The notes below the pieces were generated by a model, which was not told the origin of the DNA, ran no database searches, and worked only from the letters and a program-made list of their open reading frames with translations. The position numbers and the translations under genes were made by a program. Positions 1-8,722 of a stretch of 64,000 bases of DNA are shown piece by piece (positions within the stretch are counted from its first letter, which is position 1; each line of letters starts with the position of its first letter). Origin of the DNA: Saccharothrix syringae (lineage in GTDB: Bacteria; Actinomycetota; Actinomycetes; Mycobacteriales; Pseudonocardiaceae); NCBI RefSeq assembly GCF_009498035.1, contig NZ_CP034550.1, positions 2,666,001-2,730,000 of the forward strand, written 5' to 3'.

Positions 1-2
1 TC

Positions 3-1253
3 GTGCTCGTCGAGCTGCGCGCCGCCGAACCGATGCTGCCCATGCGGTTGTTCCGCAACCGCGTGTTCACCGTGTGCACGGTGCTGAGCTTCGTCGTCGG
101 GTTCGCCATGCTGGGCGGCGTCACGTTCCTGCCCACCTACCTGCAGTACGTGCACGGCGCGTCGGCCACCGAGTCGGGCCTGCAGATGCTGCCGCTGGTG
201 CTGGGCCTGCTGGCGGCCTCGGTCACCACCGGCACCGTCATCGGCAAGACCGGCCGCTACCGGGTCTTCCCGCTGGTGGGCAGCCTGCTGATGGTCGCCG
301 GGATGCTGCTGCTGTCCCGGCTGGGCGTCGGCACGCCGTTCTGGGAGGCGTCGCTGTACATGCTCGTGCTCGGCCTGGGCGTCGGCATGTGCATGCCGGT
401 GACGATGGTGGTCGTGCAGAGCACCACCAGCTACGAGGACCTGGGCGTGGCCACCTCGGGGGTGAGCTTCCTGCGCACCCTGGGCAGCTCGTTCGGCGTG
501 GCGATCTTCGGCACGATCTACGCGGGCAACCTGCCCGAGCACCTGGCCACCGCGATCCCGCCGGGCGTGGACCCGCGCGCGGCCACGAACGTCCAGGCCC
601 TGCACGCGCTGCCCGCCGCGCAGAAGGCGCCGATCGTCGCCGCCTACGCCGACACCCTGCACCTGGTGTTCCTGTCGGCCGCGCCGGTGGCCGCGCTCGC
701 GTTCGTGGTGGCCCTGTTCCTGCGCGAGGTCCCGCTGCGCGACACCGCGCGGGCCGCCGCGAACGGCGTGGGCGACAACTTCGCCGAGCCCCGGACGTGG
801 GACTCGGGGCAGGAGCTGGAGAAGCTGGTCGCGCTGATCGTCGGCAGGGAGCGGCGCGACCCCACGCCGGACGTGCTCGCCGCGTCGGGCGTGCCGCTGA
901 CCCACGCGCAGGCGTGGCTGGTGGTCAGGGTGTTCAAGCAGGGCGTGCGCCACGGCGACGCCACCCTGGAGCGCCTGGCCGAGGCCACCGGCGTCCCGGC
1001 GGGGGTGTTCGAGCCCGTCGCGCGCCAGCTCCAGACCCGCGGCTACCTGGTGGAGCACGGGGGGCGGTACCACTTCACCCCGCAGGGCACCGAGGTGTTC
1101 ACCCAGCTGGTCGGCGCCTGGCGCGGCTGGCTGCTGGGCAGGCTGACGGACTGGCACTGCGACGACGCCGAGTTCACCGAGGCGGTGGACCGCGTGGCGG
1201 CCGAGCTGACCACGAGCGGCCGGGCGCTGGCCCGCCACCCGGTCAGCGCCTGA
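3..1253 (+). CDS. MFS multidrug efflux transporter, 5'-truncated, with C-terminal winged-helix-like tail
   Basis: This is the C-terminal part of a 14-helix (DHA2, EmrB/QacA-like) drug:proton antiporter of the cytoplasmic membrane. The reading frame is open to the window edge, so the true start lies upstream. Hydrophobic segments run through about residue 245 of the visible part, including a loop typical of the family (LPTYLQYVHG, then SATESGLQMLP). After the last helix about 160 residues of soluble sequence follow. Its middle (about 290-375) reads like a winged helix: a stretch on LERLAEATGVP, then a recognition-type helix and a YHFTPQG wing. A TetR gene lies convergently just downstream, with the two stops overlapping by 11 bp. 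Substrate unknown. The MFS assignment is secure; the tail's function is inference. Confidence 0.88.
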   Translation: MLVELRAAEPMLPMRLFRNRVFTVCTVLSFVVGFAMLGGVTFLPTYLQYVHGASATESGLQMLPLVLGLLAASVTTGTVIGKTGRYRVFPLVGSLLMVAGMLLLSRLGVGTPFWEASLYMLVLGLGVGMCMPVTMVVVQSTTSYEDLGVATSGVSFLRTLGSSFGVAIFGTIYAGNLPEHLATAIPPGVDPRAATNVQALHALPAAQKAPIVAAYADTLHLVFLSAAPVAALAFVVALFLREVPLRDTARAAANGVGDNFAEPRTWDSGQELEKLVALIVGRERRDPTPDVLAASGVPLTHAQAWLVVRVFKQGVRHGDATLERLAEATGVPAGVFEPVARQLQTRGYLVEHGGRYHFTPQGTEVFTQLVGAWRGWLLGRLTDWHCDDAEFTEAVDRVAAELTTSGRALARHPVSA

Positions 1254-1848
1254 CCCCCTCGGCGGGGAACACCGCGGCGAGCACGCCGGCGGTGGCGGCC
1301 GCGACGTCGGCGGCGGGGTCCACCGCGCGGCGCAGGGCCAGGCCGACGCCCAGCGCCCCCAGCGCGACCACCACCTGCGGCAGCGGCATCGCCGGGCGCA
1401 GGCGCAGGCGTGCGCAGTGCCGCTCCAGCAACGCGGCCAGCCGCTCGTCGTGACGTCGCTGGGCGTCCGCCACCGCCGCCGCGGCACCGGGTCGGCCCGC
1501 GGTCGCGGCCAGCACCTCCGCGGCCGCGGCGCTCCACCGGGCCGCGTCCTCGTCGGGCGGGTCGACGGGCGTCAGCGCGGCGAGCAGGTCCTCGCGGTCC
1601 GCCGCGCGGTCGAGGACGTCGTGCAGCGCCCGCAGGCGCGATTCCGCCCGGTCCTCGACGATGGCGAGCCACAGGCCCTCCTTGCCGCCGAAGTGCTTGT
1701 AGAGCGCGCCGCGCGTGTAGCCGGCCTCGGCCGCGACCTCCTCCACCGTCGCGGCCAGGTAGCCCCGGCGCAGGAACACCGCGCGCCCCGCCGCCAGCAG
1801 CCGCTCGCGGGTGCGCCGCTGCTGCTGGGCCCTGGTCGTCCGCTCCAC
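1243..1848 (-). CDS. TetR/AcrR family transcriptional regulator
   Basis: A one-component repressor of about 201 residues. The N-terminal HTH is clear: RTRERLLAAGRAVFLRRGY, then the recognition region TVEEVAAEAGYTRGALYKHFGGKEGL. The C-terminal ligand-binding half is Ala/Leu-rich and not assignable to a ligand. I chose the GTG at 1848 (VERTTRAQQQ) because the longer frame runs through the operator-like palindromes. The gene is convergent with the MFS transporter, which it may control, and divergent from a small membrane protein gene. The palindromes at 1863-1898 are the likely binding site. Confidence 0.88.
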   Translation of the reverse strand: MERTTRAQQQRRTRERLLAAGRAVFLRRGYLAATVEEVAAEAGYTRGALYKHFGGKEGLWLAIVEDRAESRLRALHDVLDRAADREDLLAALTPVDPPDEDAARWSAAAAEVLAATAGRPGAAAAVADAQRRHDERLAALLERHCARLRLRPAMPLPQVVVALGALGVGLALRRAVDPAADVAAATAGVLAAVFPAEGVRR

Positions 1849-1862
1849 CCGCCACACCCGTT

Positions 1863-1898
1863 CAGTAACAGACTGTTTCTGGATACACGATGTTACTG
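1863..1898. promoter_or_regulatory. Probable TetR operator (nested palindromes)
   Basis: CAGTAACA (1863-1870) and TGTTACTG (1891-1898) form a perfect 8-bp inverted repeat with a 20-bp spacer. A second, perfect dyad, AACAGACTGTT (1867-1877), overlaps the left arm. The block lies between the divergent TetR gene and the small membrane protein gene, 12 bp before the latter's ATG, so a bound dimer would block both promoters. The sequence is seen; the identity of the binding protein is inferred from position. Confidence 0.6.
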
Positions 1899-1910
1899 TA
1901 GCTTGGCGGC

Positions 1911-2138
1911 ATGACCGTTCTCGGGCCGTTACTGCAGGTCCTGGCATTCCTCTCGGTGCCGGCGGGCTTCGCGTGGTTCGCCACGCGGGCGCGCCGCAGC
2001 GGCAGCGGGCACTCGCTCATGGCGCCCTTCGAGGAGATCTGGGACCCCGGCGCCCACCGGACGCACCTCGAAGTCCAGGTGCGGGAGGACCGCCGGGCGC
2101 CGACGCCCTCGCCCGGGGACCCGCCGGCCCGGGCCTGA
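1911..2138 (+). CDS. Small single-helix membrane protein (75 aa)
   Basis: A 75-residue protein with one hydrophobic N-terminal helix (about residues 4-24) and a polar tail containing GHSLMAPFEEIWDPGAHRT. From memory, similar short proteins with a MAPFEE-W-PGAHR motif occur beside TetR genes in other actinomycetes, but no function is known to me. The ATG at 1911 follows the operator directly with only a weak ribosome site, so the message may be nearly leaderless. The DNA-level context suggests control by the divergent TetR protein. Confidence 0.7.
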   Translation: MTVLGPLLQVLAFLSVPAGFAWFATRARRSGSGHSLMAPFEEIWDPGAHRTHLEVQVREDRRAPTPSPGDPPARA

Positions 2139-2140
2139 CC

Positions 2141-3034
2141 TCAGCCCGCGCCCCGGCGGGCCATCAGCTCGTCCAGCTCCGCCATGGCCGTGGTGCCCTC
2201 GGCGTACAGGCGCACCTGCTCGACCAGCGCCTCCAACCCCTCCGGGTAGTGCTCGCAGGTCATCAGGATGCTGATCGCGTCGGCGCGGGCGGCGGCGTGC
2301 CGGGGCACGACACCGGCGAACGGCAGCCCGCGCACCACCAGGTTCCGCCCCTCGGGCGTGTCGAACCCGGGCACCCGCAGCAGCGCGTCGGCGAACGCCC
2401 CCAGTTGCCGCGCCGGTTCGGGGCGTCGTCGCGGCGCGGTCGCGGGCACGAACGGCCGGTCGTCGTCCACCAGCCGGATCCACACCTCGGCGCGAGTCTC
2501 CTTCACGTCCGCGTCGATCCTGCGGAACGCCTCGGGCCGCGCGGCCGGCTCGTGCCGCACCACCGCCCGGTAGAACGGGTCCGACGCGATCAGCAGCAGC
2601 GTCGCGGCCGACTCCCGCAGTGCCCGCTTGGCCTCGGGCGCGTCGAGGATGCGGTAGGTGAAGATCATCTCAGCGCTGGTCTTGCCGTGCTCGTCGTAGT
2701 GCACCTCGCCCGCGTGGACCGCCATCCGCAGGCGCAGCCGTGCCTCGGACGAGTGAATGTGGTTGTGCTCGCGCAGCGCCGCGACCAGCCGCTCCGGCAA
2801 CTGCTCGACCAGCACGTCCTTGGGCGTGTCCGCGGGCAGCAGCACCATCACCGCGTCGCCCGCGTCGTCCCGGGCCTTGTCGTCCCAGGGCAGGTCGCAG
2901 TCGGCGAACGCCCTGACCAGCACCCCGTACAGGCCCTGGCGCACGGCGGTCCGGTGCGCCGACGTCCGCACCGGGTCGCCGTAGCTCTCGACGTCCACCA
3001 CCACGAACGACCGGTGGCTCGCCCCCGACCCCAT
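2141..3034 (-). CDS. Nucleotide-cyclase-like protein with C-terminal effector-associated domain (EAD2)
   Basis: A 297-residue soluble protein. Residues 8-190 resemble a class III nucleotide cyclase fold: VVVDVESYGD (Asp14 at the first metal position), DDAGDAVMV (around 52-63) and RMAVHAGEVHYDEHGKTSAE (about 103-122). The usual transition-state Asn/Arg pair is not obvious, so catalysis is uncertain. Residues about 210-292 (ALLRVPGF, RNLVVRGLP, CEHYPEGLEALVEQVR) match the effector-associated domain EAD2, an adaptor that joins effectors to sensors in bacterial conflict systems. The start ATG is preceded by GGGGAGGTCCT. The next gene upstream is divergent and unrelated, and no partner EAD protein lies in this window. 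Domain calls are from pattern memory. Confidence 0.75.
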   Translation of the reverse strand: MGSGASHRSFVVVDVESYGDPVRTSAHRTAVRQGLYGVLVRAFADCDLPWDDKARDDAGDAVMVLLPADTPKDVLVEQLPERLVAALREHNHIHSSEARLRLRMAVHAGEVHYDEHGKTSAEMIFTYRILDAPEAKRALRESAATLLLIASDPFYRAVVRHEPAARPEAFRRIDADVKETRAEVWIRLVDDDRPFVPATAPRRRPEPARQLGAFADALLRVPGFDTPEGRNLVVRGLPFAGVVPRHAAARADAISILMTCEHYPEGLEALVEQVRLYAEGTTAMAELDELMARRGAG

Positions 3035-3164
3035 AGGACCTCCCCGACACGGTTGTAACCCACACGGGGCCCGGCGGGGCAGCCGTGCCACTCGAAATGA
3101 CCAATGCCAAGTAGCGTTGCGCGCACCTGGTCTGTTTCCACGGCATAAGGGGTAATGGGTAGGC

Positions 3165-4472
3165 GTGGACGGGTACGGATTCACCCTGGCGCTGGTCGCC
3201 GTGCTGGTGCTGCTCAACGCGCTGTTCGCCGGCTCCGAGATGGCGCTGATCTCGCTGCGCGAGGGGCAGCTGCGGGCGCTGGAGCGCGAGGACAGGCCCA
3301 GCGCGCAGACCCTCGTGCGCCTCGCGCGCGACCCCAACCGCTTCCTGGCCACCATCCAGATCGGCATCACCCTGGCCGGCTTCCTGGCCTCGGCGACGGC
3401 GGCGGTGTCGCTGGCCCGGCCGATCGTGCCGCTGCTGTCCTTCCTCGGCGCCGCGGCGGGCCCGGTGGCGATCGCGCTGGTCACGATCGTGCTGACGTTC
3501 CTGACCCTGGTGTTCGGCGAGCTGGCGCCCAAGCGCCTGGCCATGCAGTACGCGCTGCGCTGGGCGCTGCTGGCGGCCCGCCCGCTGCACGTGCTGTCCA
3601 CCGTCTCCCGGCCCGCGGTCTGGGCGTTGAGCACGTCGACGAACGTGGTGGTCCGCCTGCTCGGCGGGAAGCCCGACGTCGACTCCGAGCAGATGTCGCC
3701 GGAGGAGCTGCGCGAGCTGGTGACCGCCCAGCGCGGCCTCAACGCCGAGCAGCGGATGATCATGACCGGCGCGCTGGAGATCAGCGAGCGCAGGTTGCGC
3801 GAGGTGCTGGTGCCGCGCCGGGCGGTGGTCACCCTGGACGCCGACGCGGACGTGCCGACCGCCCGCGCCGAGCTGGCCGCGTCCGGGCACTCGCGCGCGC
3901 CGGTGGCCCGCGGCGGCCACCTGGACGAGGTGGTCGGCATCGTGCACCTGCGCGACCTGCTCGACGACGACGCCAAGCTGGCCGACGTGGTCCGCCCGCC
4001 CGTGGTGTTCCCGGACTCGGTGAAGGTCTCCGACGCGCTGCGCCGGTTCAAGGCCGAGCGCGCCCAGCTGGGCCTGGTGGTCGACGAGCACGGCGCGGTG
4101 GCCGGCATCGTCGCGCTGGAGGACCTGCTGGAGGAGATCGTCGGCGAGATCATGGACGAGACCGACCGCGACGTGATGGCGGTGCGCAACGCCGCGGACG
4201 GCTCGATGGTGCTGCCCGGCACGTTCCCGGTGCACGACCTGGTGGACATCGGGGTGGAGCTGCCCGACGCGCCCGAGGGCGACTACGCCACCATCGCCGG
4301 GCTGGTGCTGGTGCTGCTCGGGCGGATCCCGGAGCGGCCCGGTGACCGGGTCTCGGTGTCCGGCTGGAACGTCGAGGTGCTGGCCGTGGAGCACCACGCC
4401 ATCACGTCGGTCCGGTTGAGCCGCAGGCCGCGCAGGCGGGAGCCCGCCCCGGAGGACGGGCCCGGCGCCTAG
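3165..4472 (+). CDS. CNNM/CorC-type membrane protein: DUF21, two CBS domains, CorC_HlyC domain
   Basis: A 435-residue inner-membrane protein of the haemolysin-C/CorC (CNNM-like) group, usually linked to divalent cation export or homeostasis. The DUF21 membrane part (about 1-185) includes NALFAGSEMALISLREGQLRALE and a FLTLVFGELAPKRLA segment. A CBS pair follows (about 205-325, with the LVVDEHGAVAGIVALEDLLEEIVGEI signature). The C-terminal transporter-associated domain (about 340-415) contains the typical GDYATIAGLVL. The GTG start at 3165 fits the usual N terminus with a helix beginning at once. Length is normal for the family. The substrate cannot be read from the sequence. Confidence 0.93.
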   Translation: MDGYGFTLALVAVLVLLNALFAGSEMALISLREGQLRALEREDRPSAQTLVRLARDPNRFLATIQIGITLAGFLASATAAVSLARPIVPLLSFLGAAAGPVAIALVTIVLTFLTLVFGELAPKRLAMQYALRWALLAARPLHVLSTVSRPAVWALSTSTNVVVRLLGGKPDVDSEQMSPEELRELVTAQRGLNAEQRMIMTGALEISERRLREVLVPRRAVVTLDADADVPTARAELAASGHSRAPVARGGHLDEVVGIVHLRDLLDDDAKLADVVRPPVVFPDSVKVSDALRRFKAERAQLGLVVDEHGAVAGIVALEDLLEEIVGEIMDETDRDVMAVRNAADGSMVLPGTFPVHDLVDIGVELPDAPEGDYATIAGLVLVLLGRIPERPGDRVSVSGWNVEVLAVEHHAITSVRLSRRPRRREPAPEDGPGA

Positions 4473-4473
4473 G

Positions 4474-5913
4474 TCACCGCCCCGCGGCGGCCACCCAGGA
4501 CTCCAGCCCGGCGACGTCGGACGGCAGCGCCGCCGACAGCACCCGGTTGCCCTCCGGCGTCACCACCACGTTCTCCTCCAACCGCACCCCGAGCCCGCGC
4601 AGCTCCGGCGGCACGGTCTCGTCGTTGGGGTGGAAGTACAGCCCGGGTTCCACGGCCAGCGCCATGCCGACCTCCAGCACCCCGTCGTGGTACGCCTCGG
4701 CCCGCGAGTTGGCGCAGTCGTGCACGTCCAGGCCGACGAAGTGCCCCACGCCGCACGCGATGTAGCGGCGGTGGTGCTGCCCCTCGGGGGACAGCGCCTC
4801 GTCCACCGACACCGGCAGCAGGCCCCAGTCGTGCAGGCCCTCGGCCAGCACGCGCATCGCCTCGCGGTGGAACTCCCGGTACGCGGCACCCGGCCCGACC
4901 ACCGCCAGCGCGGCCGCCGAGGCGCGCTCGACCAGCTCGTGCACCCGCCGCTGCGCCGGGTTGAAGGTGCCGGACACCGGCAGGGTCCGGGTGATGTCGG
5001 CGGTGTAGAGCGTGTCCAGCTCCACGCCCGCGTCCAGCAGCAGCACGGCGTCCTCGGGCACCGGGCCGTCGTTGCGGACCCAGTGCAGCACCGGCGCGTG
5101 CGGCCCGGCCGCCACGATCGAGGCGTAGCCGGGGCCGTTGCCCGCGGTGCGCGCCCGCCGGTCGAACGTGCCCTGCAACCAGCGCTCGCCGCCGCCCTTG
5201 ACCGCCGTCGGCAGCTCGGCCGCCACGTCGGCGAAGCCCAGCAGGGTGGCGTCCACGGCGGCCTGGAGCTGGCCGACCTCCCAGTCGTCCTTGACCCGCC
5301 GCAGCTCGGCGAGCACGGTGCGCAGCGCGGCCGAGTTGTCCGGCCCGGCCAGGGCGTCCAGCAGCGGGTCCACCCCGTGCGTGGCGTGCACGGCGGGCAG
5401 CCTGCCGCGCAGCGCCGAGGGCAGCTCGTCGAGCGGGCGGCAGCGCACGCCCAGGGCCCGCGACCACTCCGCCAGGCCCGGCACGGGACCGATCCACAGC
5501 TCGCCGTCGCGGGCGTTGGCGAAGAAGTCCGGCTCCTCGGGGCCGGCGGGCGGGCGCAGGAACAGCTCCGCCTCGTGCCCGCCGCCCACCGGGCGCATGA
5601 CCAGCACCGCGCCCTCGGCGGAGCAGCCGGTCAGCCACGAGAAGTCGCTGTCGGGCCGGAACCCGAAGTCGGTGTCGTTGGACCGCACGGGCGCCCAGCC
5701 GGCCGCCACCGCGATGCGCGCGCCGGGCAGCGCGGCGCTGAGCCGGTCCCGGTGCGCGGCGGCGGCCTCGGCGACGCCGGGCGCGACGCGGGCGTCGCGG
5801 TCGGCCGGGCCCCAGCCGTGCCGGACGAACTCGCGGAACCCGGCGGCGTCGACGAGCCTGCTCGGGTCGCGGCGGGCGGGGGTGGTGCCGGGGTTGGTCC
5901 CGGGAGTGGTCAC
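4474..5913 (-). CDS. M24B aminopeptidase P family (Xaa-Pro aminopeptidase)
   Basis: A 479-residue cytosolic metallopeptidase expected to remove N-terminal residues preceding proline. The N-terminal half is the aminopeptidase P domain (SNDTDFGFRPDSDFSWLTG). The C-terminal pita-bread domain carries the dinuclear metal ligands: LLLDAGVELDTLYTADITRT (two Asp), GVGHFVGLDVHD (His), VEPGLYFHP (Glu) and RLEENVVVTPEG (Glu). Length matches the aminopeptidase P type. The gene is convergent with the CBS protein (1 bp between stops) and stands alone. Confidence 0.93.
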   Translation of the reverse strand: MTTPGTNPGTTPARRDPSRLVDAAGFREFVRHGWGPADRDARVAPGVAEAAAAHRDRLSAALPGARIAVAAGWAPVRSNDTDFGFRPDSDFSWLTGCSAEGAVLVMRPVGGGHEAELFLRPPAGPEEPDFFANARDGELWIGPVPGLAEWSRALGVRCRPLDELPSALRGRLPAVHATHGVDPLLDALAGPDNSAALRTVLAELRRVKDDWEVGQLQAAVDATLLGFADVAAELPTAVKGGGERWLQGTFDRRARTAGNGPGYASIVAAGPHAPVLHWVRNDGPVPEDAVLLLDAGVELDTLYTADITRTLPVSGTFNPAQRRVHELVERASAAALAVVGPGAAYREFHREAMRVLAEGLHDWGLLPVSVDEALSPEGQHHRRYIACGVGHFVGLDVHDCANSRAEAYHDGVLEVGMALAVEPGLYFHPNDETVPPELRGLGVRLEENVVVTPEGNRVLSAALPSDVAGLESWVAAAGR

Positions 5914-6100
5914 TGCGCGCAGCCTTTCGGGTCGGGGCCGTTACCTCGCCCGGTCGCGGTCGGCGACCGGGCCTCCGACCAGCATGCCCCTCGGCGTCCC
6001 GCGTTCACCCGGGTGGGTGCCGCTGCGGTGAAAACGACGTCACCGGACCGGCCGATCGGGTAGGCAACACGAACCCACCCGGTTGGCACGGAGGTGTCGC

Positions 6101-8569
6101 ATGCGCCCCGAGGACGTCGTCGAACTGCGGGTGCACGGCGTGTCCGGCACGCCGCCCGAGCACGTGCTGGGCGACCCGTTCCCGACCCCCGTGGCGGGTG
6201 ACGACGTGGCCCGCTTCCTGCGGGCCGTCAGGCCCGCCGCCACCCTGCCCGGTGAGCGGCCGGTGCGGGAGCGGGTGGTGGAGGCGTTCCACTGGGGCCG
6301 GTTCACCTCCGGCGGCGCCGGCCGGGCCCTGTGGCTGCTGATGGTGCCGTTCGCGGTGCTCAACCTCGCCCGGTACGCGCTGCTGGGCGCCGGCCGGTTC
6401 GCCGAGGCCGTGCTCCGGCTGCTGGGCCTGGTGCTGACCTGCACGTTCGTCACCACGATCGGGTACGTGTCGCTGGAGCTGGTGGTGCGGCAGTGCGCGG
6501 CCGTCGAGGAGTGCCGGGCCGGGCGGGCGTGGCTGGCGCCCCTCGCCGACTGGCCGTTCGGCGCGATGCTGCTGGTCGGCACGGCACCGCCGGTGCTGGT
6601 GGTGGCCGTGCTGTGGTGGTTCGGCCGGCAGACCTTCCTCTACGAGCCGCGCGGCACGCACCACGCGTGGGAGAGCAGCGCGGGCAGCCTGGGCGACTAC
6701 GCGTTCTGGCACACCTCGCCGCGCACCCCCGTGCTGCGGGACGCGCACGTGGCGTCGGCCTGCGTGGTGCTGGGCGTGCTGCACGCGGGCGCGCTGCCCG
6801 GCGCGCTGTCGTGGTCGGTGATCGGCCTGGGCCTGCCCCTGCTGGCGTGGGCGGTGGGCTGCGTGGTCGCCTCGCCGGACCGGCGCGCGGTCGACACGCG
6901 CCTGCTGAAGTGGCTCGCGGTCGGGTACCTGGTGCTCGCGACGGGCCTGGCGACCGCGTTCCTGTGGCAGGTGCCCGCCGACCCGCCGCCGGCCGGGTAC
7001 GAGGCGCTGACGAACGTGCTGACCGCGTTGGCGATGCTGCTGCTGGTGGCGCTGTTCCTGGCGTGCGCGCGGATGCGCCGCGCACCGCGCGGGGTCGAGC
7101 TGATGGCGGTGGGCGAGCGGTTCCGGCCGATGTGGCACGGGTACGCGGCGGTCGTCGTCGCGGCCCTGGCGACCACGCTGGCGGTCGGCTTCAGCGGCGG
7201 CCTGGCCTACCGGGTCGTGGCGTGGCTGGGCGAGCCCGCGCCCACCGGTCGGCCGGGGCTGGAGCTGAGCACGAGCTACCTGTTCGGCGCCGGCCTGTGG
7301 GGCGTGCTGGCGATCGCGTTCGCACTGCTGGTGCCGCCGCTCACGGCCGCGATGGTGCGGCAGGCGTCCAGCGCGCTGGTGCTCGCCGCCGGTGCCGCGG
7401 CGGCGGGTGCCGCGGTGGTGCTGCGCTGGACGACCGCCCCGCCCTGGGCGTTCTGGGCCGCGGCGGTCGGCGCCGGCGTGCTGTACGCGGTGGGCGTGTG
7501 GTCGGGCGTGCACCACGCGGTGGGCGCGGCGACCCGGGCCGGCGTGTGCGAGGACTACCCGGGCGAGCCGGACCGGCCGGGCGTCGCCAAGGTCGTGCTG
7601 AGCAGGCGGCTGGCCTCGGCCAAGTACCGGTACCACTGGGTGCTCGGCACCCTGGCCGTGCTGGGCGGGGTGCAGGTGGTGGCGAGCGGTGTCGTGGCGC
7701 TGGCGCGGCTGGCGCACCCGGACTGGCGGGCCGCGCCGCCGCCGGGCCTGGCCGACTGGCTGTCCTCGCGCCCGGCGCGGGAACTGGGCGGGTTGGGCAG
7801 CCTGGTGGTGTCCGGCCTGGTGCTGCTGCTGTTGCTGCTGGGCGTGCGGTCGTGGCAGAGCGGGAAGATGCGCACGGTCGTGGGCGTCCTGTGGGACCTG
7901 GTCGCGTTCTGGCCGCGCACCGCGCACCCCATCTGCCCGCCCCCGTACGGCGGTCGCGCGGTGATCGAGCTGACCTCGCGGGCGGTGCGGCTGACCGGGC
8001 ACCACGGTGTCGGCGCGGTCGTGCTGTCCGGGCACAGCCAGGGCAGCGTGGTGTGCTTCGCCGCGCTGGCGCTGCTGCGCCGCGAGGCGGAGCGCCCCGA
8101 CCGGGCCGACCGGCGGCGCTACATCCGGCAGCACGAGGCCGCCGAGGCGCTGCACCGGATCGGCCTGGTCACCTACGGCTCGCAGCTGCAGTGGGCCTAC
8201 TCGCGGCTGTTCCCGCACTACCTGGGGCACGCGGAGCTGTGCCGGCTGCACGCCGGGCTGGAGGGCCGGTGGTGGAACGTGCACCGGCTCACCGACCCGC
8301 TGGGCGGGCCGGTGCAGGCGTGGGCGGAGACCGAGGACGAGCGGGTGTGCGCGGGGGACAGGCTGTGGGGCGTGCGCTGCGGCTACGACGTGCGGCTGCG
8401 CGACCCGGAGTTCCTCGACCCGGACCCGGACATGGTCGCCTCGCCCCTGCGCGGCCACGGCGACTACTACCGGGACCCGGTGTTCGACGAGGTGGTGGCG
8501 CGGGTGGCCGAGGAGGTCACGGCGCGGCGGGACGCGGCGGTGCTGCGGGCGCTGAGCCCGGGCGGGTGA
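6101..8569 (+). CDS. Large membrane protein with split alpha/beta-hydrolase (lipase-like) elements
   Basis: An 822-residue protein. The N terminus (VVELRVHGVSGTPPE, about 5-20) looks like the first strand and oxyanion HG-SG turn of an alpha/beta hydrolase. Next comes a long region (about 75-590) with roughly ten hydrophobic helices. The nucleophile elbow appears only afterwards: VVLSGHSQGS, with Ser646. A candidate catalytic His786 (RGHGDYYRDPVF) lies near the end. This suggests one hydrolase domain interrupted by a membrane domain. The ATG at 6101 was preferred over TTG 6083 because GGAGG sits 6 bp before it. Two further small membrane protein genes follow. Enzymatic activity is unproven and the substrate unknown. 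Confidence 0.75.
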   Translation: MRPEDVVELRVHGVSGTPPEHVLGDPFPTPVAGDDVARFLRAVRPAATLPGERPVRERVVEAFHWGRFTSGGAGRALWLLMVPFAVLNLARYALLGAGRFAEAVLRLLGLVLTCTFVTTIGYVSLELVVRQCAAVEECRAGRAWLAPLADWPFGAMLLVGTAPPVLVVAVLWWFGRQTFLYEPRGTHHAWESSAGSLGDYAFWHTSPRTPVLRDAHVASACVVLGVLHAGALPGALSWSVIGLGLPLLAWAVGCVVASPDRRAVDTRLLKWLAVGYLVLATGLATAFLWQVPADPPPAGYEALTNVLTALAMLLLVALFLACARMRRAPRGVELMAVGERFRPMWHGYAAVVVAALATTLAVGFSGGLAYRVVAWLGEPAPTGRPGLELSTSYLFGAGLWGVLAIAFALLVPPLTAAMVRQASSALVLAAGAAAAGAAVVLRWTTAPPWAFWAAAVGAGVLYAVGVWSGVHHAVGAATRAGVCEDYPGEPDRPGVAKVVLSRRLASAKYRYHWVLGTLAVLGGVQVVASGVVALARLAHPDWRAAPPPGLADWLSSRPARELGGLGSLVVSGLVLLLLLLGVRSWQSGKMRTVVGVLWDLVAFWPRTAHPICPPPYGGRAVIELTSRAVRLTGHHGVGAVVLSGHSQGSVVCFAALALLRREAERPDRADRRRYIRQHEAAEALHRIGLVTYGSQLQWAYSRLFPHYLGHAELCRLHAGLEGRWWNVHRLTDPLGGPVQAWAETEDERVCAGDRLWGVRCGYDVRLRDPEFLDPDPDMVASPLRGHGDYYRDPVFDEVVARVAEEVTARRDAAVLRALSPGG

Positions 8570-8722
8570 GGTCGGCGGGGCGGTATCGGGCGTCGTCGCG
8601 GCTCCGGTGGAAGGCGACCCCGCGGCCGGCGTCACCGCGGTCGGGCGCGCGAGGGCCGAGGACGTGTCGACCCACCCGAACGGGGTAGGTTTCCCGGGTA
8701 TCCACCACCCCGGGAAGGACAG

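Noticed and set aside
74..1453. Long open frames opposite or out of phase with real genes (for example 74-1453, 6005-9136, 9783-13205, 13294-16974)
   Set aside because: They are Arg/Ala/Gly/Pro-rich shadows produced by high GC; each lies across a gene with clear family motifs.
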